A stretch of 15,119 nucleotides of DNA from a bacterium (GCA_030635025.1 DAOVZQ010000008.1:1-15119), one strand, 5' to 3'. Shown: positions 7,056 to 14,686, counted from the stretch's first letter. Made by a program: numbers and translations. The notes: generated from the sequence alone by a model not told the origin.

Positions 7056-8243
7056 CTAGTCCTCCTCCTCGTCGAGTTCGAAGAAGATGTACGGATTCGT
7101 ACGCGGGTGCATGATCATCTCGGGCTCGGGATCCAGGCCGACCTGCTCGAGGAAGTTCCCCATGCCGACGCGCTGGATGAATTCGCCCACACGTTCACGG
7201 TTCATACCGTGTTCGCCCCATACGTCCCAGATTTCCTCGGCGAGCTCGTAGATGTCCTCGTAGTTCTCCTCGCCCATCTCGACGAAGGGAACCAGCACGG
7301 ACGCGAGCAGAGCGCCACCGATGATCGGAGCCTTGGCACCGAGCAGGATGGTTGCGCCTTTTTCGTCGCCGGGGGCCAGGGCCTTGGGCATGACGTTGAT
7401 GCAGTGCATGCACTTCACGCAGTTCGCGTTGTCGATGTCGAACGTCTTGCCGTCCCAGCTGATGCAGCCGGTCGGGCAGCGATCGGCCACGTCGTCGGCG
7501 ATGTTCACCGTCTTGGCGTACTCTGCGATCTCGCCCTGGTCGACCTTGATGTCTTCGCGCCAGGTGCCGATGATCGACATGTCCGAGCGAGCCACGGACG
7601 CCACGCAGTCGTTGGCGCAGCCGGCCATCTTGAACTTGAACTTGTACGGGAAGGCCGGACGGTGCAGCTCGTCCTGGAAGTGCTGGGTCAGGTTGTAGGT
7701 GAACCCCATGGTGTCGTAGCACGCCCATTCGCAACGAGCCTGGCCGCAGCAGCAGCTGGGAGTTCGTACATCGGAGCCGGAGCCGCCGAGGTCGAATCCC
7801 ATATCGATCAGGTCCGCGAAGACGGGTTCGAGCGCTTCGGTCTTGGCACCCAGGAAAATGATGTCGCCGGTGGAGCCGTGCATGTTGGTCAGCCCGGAAC
7901 CGTGCTTTTCCCAGACATTGCAGAGCTTGCGCAGTACATCAGAGGTGTAGAACCAACCCGCAGGCTGGTTGACGCGAATCGTGTGAAACTCGGCACACTC
8001 GGGATACTCTTCGGGGAGGTCGCTGTAACGACCGATGACGCCGCCGCCATACCCCATGACTCCAACCAGACCGCCATGCTTCCAGTGACCGATCCTGTCC
8101 TTGTAAGAACGTTCGAGAATTCCCAACTGGTCGTTGGCCATGGAATTCTTGACAGCGCTCTTTTTGATTTCAGTCACGAAGCTCGGCCATGGACCTTTTT
8201 CGAGCTCGTCGAGCAAGGGCGTTTCCCGCAACTTCTCCGCCAT
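7056..8243 (-). CDS. dsrA: DsrA, alpha subunit of dissimilatory sulfite reductase (short form)
   Basis: A 395-residue subunit with hallmarks HWKHGGLVGVMGYGGGVIGRY (about 53-73), HGSGLTNMHGSTGDI (114-128), RCEWACYDT (170-178), ELHRPAFPYKFKFK (192-205) and the ferredoxin-type NCVKCMHCINVMPKA (274-288). Cysteines 165, 171, 209 and 213 fit the siroheme/cluster pattern; C256, C260, C275, C278 and C281 serve the ferredoxin domain. Start choice: ATG at 8243, seven bases after GGGG, begins MAEKLRETPLLDELEKGPWPSFV, which matches the family start. An upstream extension to 8363 is unconvincing. The protein stops at PRTNPYIFFELDEEED, lacking the roughly 25-residue tail of Desulfovibrio DsrA, and has three consecutive cysteines (164-166). 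It heads the dsr operon. Confidence 0.97.
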   Translation of the reverse strand: MAEKLRETPLLDELEKGPWPSFVTEIKKSAVKNSMANDQLGILERSYKDRIGHWKHGGLVGVMGYGGGVIGRYSDLPEEYPECAEFHTIRVNQPAGWFYTSDVLRKLCNVWEKHGSGLTNMHGSTGDIIFLGAKTEALEPVFADLIDMGFDLGGSGSDVRTPSCCCGQARCEWACYDTMGFTYNLTQHFQDELHRPAFPYKFKFKMAGCANDCVASVARSDMSIIGTWREDIKVDQGEIAEYAKTVNIADDVADRCPTGCISWDGKTFDIDNANCVKCMHCINVMPKALAPGDEKGATILLGAKAPIIGGALLASVLVPFVEMGEENYEDIYELAEEIWDVWGEHGMNRERVGEFIQRVGMGNFLEQVGLDPEPEMIMHPRTNPYIFFELDEEED

Positions 8244-8414
8244 AGCTTCCCCTTTCCAAGCCTTTGGGTAGGCATCGAGGGAGTTCCCTGTAGGCGCCGG
8301 CATAACGGCGGCCATCTTCGGGAACAGCATCTTGGTTGGGCACCGGGTGATCGCCTGAGGCAACAGCCGATGCCCACTTACTTGTCACTACAGAGCTTCC
8401 CGTTTGTATTTCCG

Positions 8415-8431
8415 TCAAACTGTGAGTTTGA
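8415..8431. promoter_or_regulatory. 17-bp palindrome, candidate operator upstream of dsrA
   Basis: TCAAACTGTGAGTTTGA: perfect 7-bp arms around a 3-base centre, about 170 bases before the dsrA start. On the minus strand it overlaps a TTGACG that could act as a -35 hexamer. The dyad suits a dimeric regulator. It does not fit the common T-N11-A LysR box at its centre, nor a full FNR site, so the binding protein is open. Confidence 0.45.
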
Positions 8432-8435
8432 ATGG

Positions 8436-8471
8436 CATTGATAAAGACCATTGATCACGCGCCCTCAATGG
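8436..8471. promoter_or_regulatory. ATTGAT repeat cluster and CCATTGA/TCAATGG inverted repeat upstream of dsrA
   Basis: CATTGAT occurs at 8436 and again at 8449, a 13-base direct repeat. CCATTGA at 8448-8454 and TCAATGG at 8465-8471 form a perfect 7-bp inverted repeat with a 10-base spacer. Together with the palindrome just to the left this is the densest repeat cluster in the window. It is a candidate binding array for the adjacent LysR protein or an FNR/CRP-type factor. The assignment is inferred. Confidence 0.4.
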
Positions 8472-8731
8472 CACCCAAGGGCCTGGATAAGCCGTTCTTC
8501 TGCCGGTAGATTCAGGATGATTCTCTCACGCAAGCGGGAGAGGTGCCCCTGGGAGGGCTTTGGCGGACCCCTTCGCACCCTCCAGAATGCCCCGGGCGTT
8601 GGGGCAAAAATGAGGGATGGGCGCTAGGTCCAAAGGCCCGGGTGTCTTCAATGTAAGTGCTATATCGGCCATCCTGTCCGGTCATGATCCAGTCCTGGGA
8701 GAATTTGCAGGGTCTAACCGGTTTTTTTACC

Positions 8732-8759
8732 TTGACGGACAATCCCTGAGTTCGATTAT
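8732..8759 (+). promoter_or_regulatory. Candidate sigma70-type promoter for the LysR gene
   Basis: TTGACG at 8732-8737 (five of six bases match the -35 consensus) and GATTAT at 8754-8759 (four of six match the -10) are separated by 16 bases. They lie about 120 bases before the TTG start and 80 before the alternative GTG start, in an AT-rich stretch. Confidence 0.4.
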
Positions 8760-8879
8760 AGGTGATAAGTTTGGAGCGCTGAAATCCGCACGTCAGATAT
8801 GATTTATTTATCCCAGACGTGAAGACGCTCCGGATCCGTGTTTAGACTCGACACACGTTATCACTGGCAGGTCAGCACT

Positions 8880-9809
8880 TTGGAACTACGACAATTGCGA
8901 TGCTTCATGGCGGTCGTTGAAGAGGGTGGCTTCAACCGCTCGACGACGCGGCTGCACATGACCCAGCCGGCCATTTCCTATCAGATCAAGCTACTCGAGT
9001 CGGATCTGGGCATGCCCTTGTTCTATAGGCTCTCCCGTGGGATCAGCCCCACCGAGGCGGGGCGGGTTCTTTACCAGCACGCCCTGAAAATCGAGGAATC
9101 GGTTCATCAGGCCGCACAGGCTCTTGAGCGATTGTCGGACGGAGTAGCGGGCGAGGTCCGCATCGGGACCGTCAATAGTGTTGGCATCTACTTTTTACCT
9201 CCCGTGCTGCAGAATTTGCGTAGTAAATATCCCTCGGCGCGGCCGACCGTTTTATATCGCAACTCATACGAAATCGTAGACGCACTTCTGGCCAACCGGG
9301 TCGATGTGGCGTTGGTGGCCAATCCTCAGCCTGACCGAAGGTTGATGCACGATATCATGCTGGAGGAGAACGTCTCCCTGGTCTGCGGTCGCTCGCATCC
9401 CTTTTTCGGTCGCAAGTCGATCCGCCCTGCTGAGCTCCAGGGGCAACCGTTCGTGTCCTTGACCCCGGAGAACCCCACGGGTCAGATCGTTCGCGACCAC
9501 CTGGTGAAACTGGGCGTGAGCGTGGATAACGTGGTTTCCACGGATAATGTGGAGACGGTGCGTGAAATGGTGGAGGCAGGTCTCGGCGTCGCGTTCCTGC
9601 CCGACATGATCACCAGCCGCGGGATGGCTTGCGAAGGTCATTCGTTGGGAACGTTCGACCGGATTCAGGTCGTTCCCACACTGACGCGTCGGATCGTTCT
9701 GGTGAGATGGAAGCAGGTGGAGCCCACTCCGGTGGTTGCGGCCTTCCTGAGCGAGTTGAAAGCCCATGCGGCCGCCTGGCGCGGATGCATCGACAGCACG
9801 GACATATAA
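8880..9809 (+). CDS. LysR-family transcriptional regulator between the dsr and apr/qmo operons
   Basis: From TTG at 8880 the protein is 309 residues and begins (M)ELRQLRCFMAVVEEGGFNRSTT, the canonical LysR start. The winged helix-turn-helix fills about 1-60 (LHMTQPAISYQIKLLESDLGMPLFYR...TEAG), followed by a linker helix and the periplasmic-binding-like effector domain (VRIGTVNSVG near 90, LLANRVDVALV, VEAGLGVAFLP near 245-255). Alternative start: GTG at 8838 adds 14 residues; neither has a strong ribosome site. The effector is unknown; a sulfur compound such as APS, sulfite or a thiol would be natural from context. It is transcribed away from dsrA and toward aprB, ending about 270 bases before aprB. 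Such regulators usually bind their own upstream region and an adjacent target promoter, here those of dsrA and possibly aprB. Confidence 0.93.
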   Translation: MELRQLRCFMAVVEEGGFNRSTTRLHMTQPAISYQIKLLESDLGMPLFYRLSRGISPTEAGRVLYQHALKIEESVHQAAQALERLSDGVAGEVRIGTVNSVGIYFLPPVLQNLRSKYPSARPTVLYRNSYEIVDALLANRVDVALVANPQPDRRLMHDIMLEENVSLVCGRSHPFFGRKSIRPAELQGQPFVSLTPENPTGQIVRDHLVKLGVSVDNVVSTDNVETVREMVEAGLGVAFLPDMITSRGMACEGHSLGTFDRIQVVPTLTRRIVLVRWKQVEPTPVVAAFLSELKAHAAAWRGCIDSTDI

Positions 9810-10081
9810 CTAATAAGTCATGGCGTAATAATTGGCCCCAGTCAATATGCCGCCGTAATTCTCTCAACCAGCTGCAAACAGAGCGGTTAACGGAATACCA
9901 GTAGATTGCAGGCATATCTAGTATTGTTTTGCCCCCTCCAATTGATACAAAAAGTTCTTTATAGGTAGGATACAAAGTTTCGCTTTGATTTGGCGCTATC
10001 AAGCGGCGAAGTTCAACCCCTGGTGTCCTCGCTGCAAGTCATTCTGCTCCGACAATGGATCGATTTTAGGAGGTGCCTTTA
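9810..10081 (+). promoter_or_regulatory. AT-rich upstream region of aprBA with candidate promoter and TTGAT inverted repeat
   Basis: No gene is seen. TTGATA (9942-9947) and TAGGAT (9966-9971), 18 bases apart, form a plausible though weak promoter. TTGAT (9985-9989) and ATCAA (9998-10002) form an inverted repeat with an 8-base spacer just downstream, well placed for a repressor. An excellent Shine-Dalgarno, AGGAGGTG at 10068-10075, lies seven bases before the aprB ATG and predicts strong translation. No clear terminator for the LysR gene was found here. Confidence 0.45.
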
Positions 10082-10519
10082 ATGCCAAGTTTTGTGATGC
10101 CGGACAAATGTGACGGATGCAAGGCGCTCGACAAGACCGCCTGTCAGTACATCTGCCCGAACGATCTCATGGTCCTGGATAAGGATTCCATGAAGGCGTT
10201 CAACCAGGATCCTTCACAGTGCTGGGAATGCATGTGCTGTGTGAAGATCTGTCCCGTGAGCGCAATCGATGTGCGCGGTTACGCGGATTTCGTGCCCATG
10301 GGCGCATCGGTGGTGCCCATGCGGTCTACCGACAGCATCATGTGGACCGTCAAGTTCCGTAACGGCAACATCAAGCGTTTCAAGTTCCCCATTCGTACGA
10401 CTCCCGAAGGTGAAGCCGTTCCGAGCGGTGGCTGGGACAATGATCCTGACCTCGAAGGACCGGTTCTGTACACCGAACCCGAATCCAACGGGTTGCCTGA
10501 ACTCTGGATGAAAGGGTAG
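10082..10519 (+). CDS. aprB: AprB, beta (iron-sulfur) subunit of APS reductase
   Basis: A 145-residue ferredoxin-like subunit holding two [4Fe-4S] clusters: C10-x2-C13-x7-C21-x3-C25 and C47-x2-C50-x2-C53-x3-C57 (QCWECMCCVKICPVSAIDVRGYADFVPMGASV). The C-terminal half (TDSIMWTVKFRNGNIKRFKFPIRTTPEG) is the beta-sheet and tail region that wraps AprA. The length is at the short end for the family (145-166). It relays electrons, probably from QmoABC, to the FAD of AprA. The ATG at 10082 is fixed by AGGAGGTG seven bases upstream; a GTG nine bases earlier overlaps that site. aprA follows after nine bases. Confidence 0.97.
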   Translation: MPSFVMPDKCDGCKALDKTACQYICPNDLMVLDKDSMKAFNQDPSQCWECMCCVKICPVSAIDVRGYADFVPMGASVVPMRSTDSIMWTVKFRNGNIKRFKFPIRTTPEGEAVPSGGWDNDPDLEGPVLYTEPESNGLPELWMKG

Positions 10520-10528
10520 GTAACAGCC

Positions 10529-12403
10529 ATGAAGGAGTTCGAGACTATAGTAGTCGAAACTGATCTTCTGATTCTTGGCGGCGGCATGGCCGCTTGTGGC
10601 GCCGCTGTCGAGGCCGCCCACTGGGCCAAGAAGAACAATGTCAAGGTGACGCTGATCGACAAGGCCGCCATGGATCGCTCCGGCGCCGTGGCCATGGGCC
10701 TGTCGGCCATCAACCAGTACGTGGGTCTCAAGGACGGCGAAAACACCATCGAGGATTACGTCGGCTATGTACGTAACGACTTGATGGGCGTCACCCGTGA
10801 AGACCTGGTCGCCAACATCGCCCGCCACGTGGATTCGTCCGTGCATCTGTTCGAGAAGTGGGGCCTTCCCATCTGGCTCGATGACAAGGGCGGCTACGTG
10901 CACGAGGGTCGCTGGCAGCTCATGATCAACGGTGAGTCCTACAAGATCATCGTTGCAGAAGCCGCCAAGAATGCTCTTGGCACCGAAAACATCTACGAGC
11001 GCGTGTTCATCACGCATCCGTTGATGGATGGCGACCGTTGCGTCGGCGCCGTCGGTTTCTCGGTCCGCGAAGAGAAGTTCTACGTCTTCAAGGCGAAGGC
11101 CGTTCTGGCGTCGATGGGTGGTGCCGTGGGCGTGTTCAAGCCCCGCTCCTCCGGTGAGGGCGCTGGTCGTGCCTGGTATCCGCCGTTCAACTCCGGTGCC
11201 TCGGCCTTCTTCACGATCCAGGCCGGCGCCGAGATGACCTGTCAGGAAGTTCGTTTCATTCCGGTGCGTTTCAAGGATGCCTATGGTCCTGTCGGCGCCT
11301 GGTTCCTGTTGTTCAAGGCCACCGCGACCAACGCGTTGGGCGGGAACTACATGGTGGAACGTCGGCCCGAGCTGGAAAACTGGCAGCCTTACGGCGCAGT
11401 GAAGCCGGTGCCCGCGAACCTGCGTAACTACCTGATGATGCTCGATGTGATGGAAGGCAAGGGCCCGATCTACATGCAGACGGCCGAAGCCATCCAGAAG
11501 ATCGCCAAGGCAGAGACCGATCCGAAGCTGGCCAAGAAGAAGCTCAAGGAGCTCGAGGCCGAAGCTTGGGAAGACTTCCTCGACATGACGATCTCACAGG
11601 CGATCCTGTGGGCTGCGACCAACATCCAGCCCGAGGAAAGTCCTTCGGAGATCGCCGCGGCCGAGCCCTACTTCATCGGTTCCCACTCCGGCGCTTCCGG
11701 TGCCTGGGTTTCGGGTCCCGAGGATCTGGCTCCCGCCGAGTACTTCTGGGGCTACGAGCAGATGACCACGACGAAGGGCCTCTTCGCCGCGGGTGACGCT
11801 TCCGGAGCCTCTTCCCACAAGTTCTCCTCCGGCTCCCATGCCGAGGGCCGTATCGCCGGCAAGGCCGCCGTGCGATTCTGCGTCAAGGAGGATCATGGTG
11901 GGATCAAGTACGATCAGGGTGATATCGCGGCTCTGAGGGAACTCATCCTCAAGCCTCTGAAGATCTACGAGGAGAACCAGGACAAGTCGACACAGGCCGA
12001 CGTCAATCCGGCTTACATTCTGCCCAAGATGTTCATGCTTCGCATGCAGAAGCTCATGGACGAATATGCGGGTGGCGTGACGGCCCAGTTCACGACGTCG
12101 AAGCCCAACCTCGAGCGGGCGCTCGAACTGCTCGCGCTCCTGCACGAGGATTCGGCCAACCTGGGCGCCAAGGACCTGCATGATCTTATGCGGTGCTGGG
12201 AGAACGTCCATCGCAGCTACCAGGCTGAGGCGCACGTTCGGGCGATGCTGTTCCGTGAGGAGACCCGCTGGCCGGGTTACTACTTCCGGACCGACACGCC
12301 GAAGATGGACAATGAGAATTGGCACGTGTTCGTCAACGGCTCCTTCGACCGCAAGTCGAACGAGTGGACGTTCAAGAAGGTCGATATCAAACACATCTTC
12401 TAA
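10529..12403 (+). CDS. aprA: AprA, alpha (FAD) subunit of APS reductase
   Basis: A 624-residue flavoprotein of the fumarate reductase/succinate dehydrogenase superfamily. The dinucleotide-binding motif DLLILGGGMAACGAAVEAA covers about 12-30. Other AprA-typical segments are DRSGAVAMGLSAINQY, GFSVREEKFYVFKAKAVL, the GSHSGASGAWVSGPEDL stretch of the substrate site, and LFAAGDASGASSHKFSSGSHAEGRIAGKAA near the second FAD contact. It reduces adenosine-5'-phosphosulfate to sulfite and AMP in the cytoplasm (reversible in oxidisers). It starts nine bases after aprB and is followed by a terminator. The sequence is intact, without frameshift. With aprB it forms a clean two-gene transcription unit. Confidence 0.98.
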   Translation: MKEFETIVVETDLLILGGGMAACGAAVEAAHWAKKNNVKVTLIDKAAMDRSGAVAMGLSAINQYVGLKDGENTIEDYVGYVRNDLMGVTREDLVANIARHVDSSVHLFEKWGLPIWLDDKGGYVHEGRWQLMINGESYKIIVAEAAKNALGTENIYERVFITHPLMDGDRCVGAVGFSVREEKFYVFKAKAVLASMGGAVGVFKPRSSGEGAGRAWYPPFNSGASAFFTIQAGAEMTCQEVRFIPVRFKDAYGPVGAWFLLFKATATNALGGNYMVERRPELENWQPYGAVKPVPANLRNYLMMLDVMEGKGPIYMQTAEAIQKIAKAETDPKLAKKKLKELEAEAWEDFLDMTISQAILWAATNIQPEESPSEIAAAEPYFIGSHSGASGAWVSGPEDLAPAEYFWGYEQMTTTKGLFAAGDASGASSHKFSSGSHAEGRIAGKAAVRFCVKEDHGGIKYDQGDIAALRELILKPLKIYEENQDKSTQADVNPAYILPKMFMLRMQKLMDEYAGGVTAQFTTSKPNLERALELLALLHEDSANLGAKDLHDLMRCWENVHRSYQAEAHVRAMLFREETRWPGYYFRTDTPKMDNENWHVFVNGSFDRKSNEWTFKKVDIKHIF

Positions 12404-12471
12404 TCAGTCTGAGGATCTCGAAAGAGTCCGATGACATCACGCAGAACTGCGAGGCGGTTATTGCGATGAGG

Positions 12472-12505
12472 GAGGCCCCAGGTGCAACAAATCGCCTGGG
12501 GCCTC
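12472..12505 (+). terminator. Intrinsic terminator of the aprBA operon
   Basis: A perfect 11-bp stem (GAGGCCCCAGG / CCTGGGGCCTC), extendable by two inner pairs including a wobble, closes a short loop and is followed by TTGCTCTG. It lies 68 bases after the aprA stop and before the YkgJ gene, so the ykgJ-qmo genes probably have their own promoter or depend on read-through. Confidence 0.75.
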
Positions 12506-12569
12506 TTGCTCTGCCGCACTCGACAGTTCGCATTCGGTTTCAATGCCTCAAGACAAAATGGAGTCGGCC

Positions 12570-13430
12570 ATGAATGAACAACGGAAAGACACCCCGGAGC
12601 AAACGCCCGAGGTCCCGCAGTCCGCGATGCCCGATCTCATGAAGGACCGTCGACGGATCTCGGAAGGCGAGACCTTTCGTTTCGGCTGTCACAAGGGGCT
12701 CAAGTGCTTCACCGACTGTTGCGGCGACATCAATATTCTGCTGACTCCGATCGATGTCCTGAGGCTCGCTCGTCGTCTCGAGATGACCACGTCCGATTTT
12801 CTTGCGAAGCACACGCAGATGCCGGTCACGAAGGACCTGCATCTACCGGTGGTCATGTTGAAGCTGGGACCCGAGCCGGGCCGGCGTTGCGACTTTGTTA
12901 CCGAGGACGGGTGCGGCGTGTACGAGGACCGGCCCTGGTCCTGCCGCATGTATCCGTTGGGCATGGCGATTCCTCCGGCCCAGGCGGGCAAGGAAACCGA
13001 GATGGCCCATTTCCTCTTCGAGGACGATTTCTGCAAGGGACACGGTGAGGGGCAGGAGTGGACCCTGGACACCTGGAAGGCCGATCAGGGACTCGAAAAT
13101 CAGGAAGAAATCGAAACCGGTTTCCACGAGATCGTCTCGCATCCCTGGTTCATCGGCGGTCAACGCCAGCTCGATCCCAAGCGCATGGAAATGTTCTATA
13201 CCGCTTGTTACGATTTGGACGCCTTCCACAGGTTCGTTTTCAAGTCATCCTTTATCAAGAGCTTCGAGCTGGACGAGGAACTCGTCGAGCAGATGAAGAC
13301 CGACGACGAGGCGCTTCTTCGTTTCGCCTTCCGTTGGCTTCGTTTCGCGCTATTCGCCGAACCCACCATGACGATGACGGACAGCGCGGTCAAGAGGGCT
13401 ACCGGGGCGACAATCGAAAGGGAATCATGA
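12570..13430 (+). CDS. YkgJ-family cysteine-cluster protein coupled to qmoA
   Basis: A 286-residue protein with the YkgJ/UPF0153 cysteine pattern: C40, C46, C50 and C51 in FGCHKGLKCFTDCCGD, then C107, C115 and C125 (RRCDFVTEDGCGVYEDRPWSCRMYPLG), plus C155. Such clusters are thought to bind zinc or iron-sulfur; the biochemistry is unclear. The C-terminal half (about 165-286) is helical, acidic and not recognised. There is no signal peptide. Start: the ATG at 12570 has GGAG six bases upstream; earlier in-frame ATGs at 12543 and 12558 lack a site. Its stop overlaps the qmoA start by four bases (ATGA), so expression is linked to the Qmo complex. Cofactor insertion or assembly of Qmo or APS reductase is a plausible but unproven role. 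Confidence 0.85.
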   Translation: MNEQRKDTPEQTPEVPQSAMPDLMKDRRRISEGETFRFGCHKGLKCFTDCCGDINILLTPIDVLRLARRLEMTTSDFLAKHTQMPVTKDLHLPVVMLKLGPEPGRRCDFVTEDGCGVYEDRPWSCRMYPLGMAIPPAQAGKETEMAHFLFEDDFCKGHGEGQEWTLDTWKADQGLENQEEIETGFHEIVSHPWFIGGQRQLDPKRMEMFYTACYDLDAFHRFVFKSSFIKSFELDEELVEQMKTDDEALLRFAFRWLRFALFAEPTMTMTDSAVKRATGATIERES

Positions 13431-14686
13431 ACGCATCGACTGCATCACCCCTGATGGTCGTGGGGGCGGGAATCGCCGGCGTGACCACCGCTCTCGAAGC
13501 GGCGGAAGCGGGTCGGGATGTCATACTCGTCGAACGCGAGGCCTCCATCGGGGGACGTGTCCTGCGCAGCCACAACTACTTCCCTAAGCTCTGTCCACCG
13601 AGTTGCGGCATGGAACTCAACACGCGTCGTCTGGAGCGCAACCCGCGCATTCGCGTCCTCACCGGTACCACGGTGAGCAAGGCCGAGCGTAACGGGGAAA
13701 CCTGGTCGGTGACGCTGAAGTCTGCGCCCGCCTACGTCACCGATCGCTGCACGGCTTGTGACGACTGTGCAAAGGTTTGTCCGTCAAAGGTGTCCGACTC
13801 CTTCAACCTCGACATGGCCGAGGTTCCGGCGATCCGGCTGCCGCACCTGGACGCCTGGCCGGCCCGTTACACTCTGGACCGCGAAGCCTGCCCCGACGGC
13901 TGCAAAGCCTGCGTCGAGGCGTGCAAGTTCGATGCGATCGATCTCGACGCCCGGGAGACCGAGGAAACAGTGACGGTCGGCTCGGTCGTTCTGGCCACCG
14001 GCTGGCATCCGTACCCGATCGAGAACCTGTCGGATCTCGGTGGCGGCGTGTTGCCCGACGTCATTGCAAACGTCGCCATGGAGCGGCTGGTCGCACCCGC
14101 CGGTCCGACCGGCGGCAAGATCCAGCGCCCGTCCGACGGTCAGGTACCCAAGCGCGTGGCTTTCGTCCAGTGCGCAGGCTCGCGCGACGTCAATCACCTC
14201 GGCCACTGCTCCGCCGTCTGCTGTCTGGCGACGCTGAAGCAGGCCCTCTATGTACACGAGCAGCTTCCCGAGACCGAAGTCACCATCTATTACATCGATC
14301 GCCGCACCCCCGGCCGCAACGAGGACATGCTGACCCGCGTGGCCGCGCTGGAGAACGTGAAGATGATCAAGGGCAAGGTCGGCAAGGTCGAAAAGGGCTC
14401 CGGCCCATCCATGAACCTGCGGGTCGAGGACGTGGAGTCAGGTCGGCTCCTCGAGGACACGGCCGACATGGTGGTCCTCGCCACGGGCATGGTTCCGAAT
14501 CTCGTCGAGGGGAAGCTGCCCTTCGAGGTCCAGATCGATGAGGACGGCTTCGGATTGGACAACCCCCAGGCGAAGGTGTTCATGGCCGGCGTGGCGAGAC
14601 GTCCCGAGGATGTTGCCGCGTCCGTGCGCGACGCCACCGGTTCCGCCGCCAAGGCCAACGTTGCAGCGATAGGGAGTACAAAATGA
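13427..14686 (+). CDS. qmoA: QmoA, HdrA-like flavoprotein subunit of quinone-interacting membrane-bound oxidoreductase
   Basis: A 419-residue protein. The N-terminal FAD motif VVGAGIAGVTTALEAAEAG (11-29) is followed by FPKLCPPSCGMELNTRRLE (52-70), typical of QmoA. Two full ferredoxin motifs sit in the middle, C108-x2-C111-x2-C114-x3-C118 and C155-x3-C159-x2-C162-x3-C166. The VQCAGSRDVNHLGHCSAVCCLATLKQ stretch and a C-terminal ATGMVPN flavin segment complete the family pattern. The complex shuttles electrons between menaquinone and APS reductase. The start ATG at 13427 has AAGGGA upstream and overlaps the ykgJ stop; a longer in-frame reading from 13058 lies inside ykgJ and is rejected. It overlaps qmoB by four bases. 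Confidence 0.95.
   Translation: MNASTASPLMVVGAGIAGVTTALEAAEAGRDVILVEREASIGGRVLRSHNYFPKLCPPSCGMELNTRRLERNPRIRVLTGTTVSKAERNGETWSVTLKSAPAYVTDRCTACDDCAKVCPSKVSDSFNLDMAEVPAIRLPHLDAWPARYTLDREACPDGCKACVEACKFDAIDLDARETEETVTVGSVVLATGWHPYPIENLSDLGGGVLPDVIANVAMERLVAPAGPTGGKIQRPSDGQVPKRVAFVQCAGSRDVNHLGHCSAVCCLATLKQALYVHEQLPETEVTIYYIDRRTPGRNEDMLTRVAALENVKMIKGKVGKVEKGSGPSMNLRVEDVESGRLLEDTADMVVLATGMVPNLVEGKLPFEVQIDEDGFGLDNPQAKVFMAGVARRPEDVAASVRDATGSAAKANVAAIGSTK

Larger units (their letters stand above)
8244..8879. other. Non-coding divergent regulatory region between dsrA and the LysR gene
   Basis: About 630 bases without a convincing gene. Short open frames here start and stop arbitrarily and resemble nothing. 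It is AT-richer than the flanking genes. It holds the dsrA leader and promoter (leftward), the LysR promoter (rightward) and several inverted and direct repeats listed separately. A small GCCCC/GGGGC hairpin at 8589-8605 is followed by A residues on the plus strand, so it is not a terminator for either gene. No tRNA or known riboswitch was recognised. Confidence 0.7.

Noticed and set aside
8244..8363. A 40-residue N-terminal extension of DsrA
   Set aside because: The sequence resembles nothing in DsrA. The ATG at 8243 starts the conserved LDELEKGPWPSFV segment and has a ribosome site.
8589..8605. GCCCC/GGGGC hairpin as a terminator
   Set aside because: It is followed by AAAAA on the plus strand, and on the minus strand the T-run precedes the stem, so it fits an intrinsic terminator in neither direction.
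8512..8742. A 76-residue minus-strand open frame in the dsrA-LysR intergenic region
   Set aside because: No recognisable ribosome site, no family resemblance, and proline/serine-rich composition typical of non-coding DNA.
13058..13426. A long in-frame upstream extension of qmoA
   Set aside because: It lies wholly inside the YkgJ gene in another frame, is basic and low-complexity, and the ATG at 13427 has a good ribosome site and the FAD motif directly after it.
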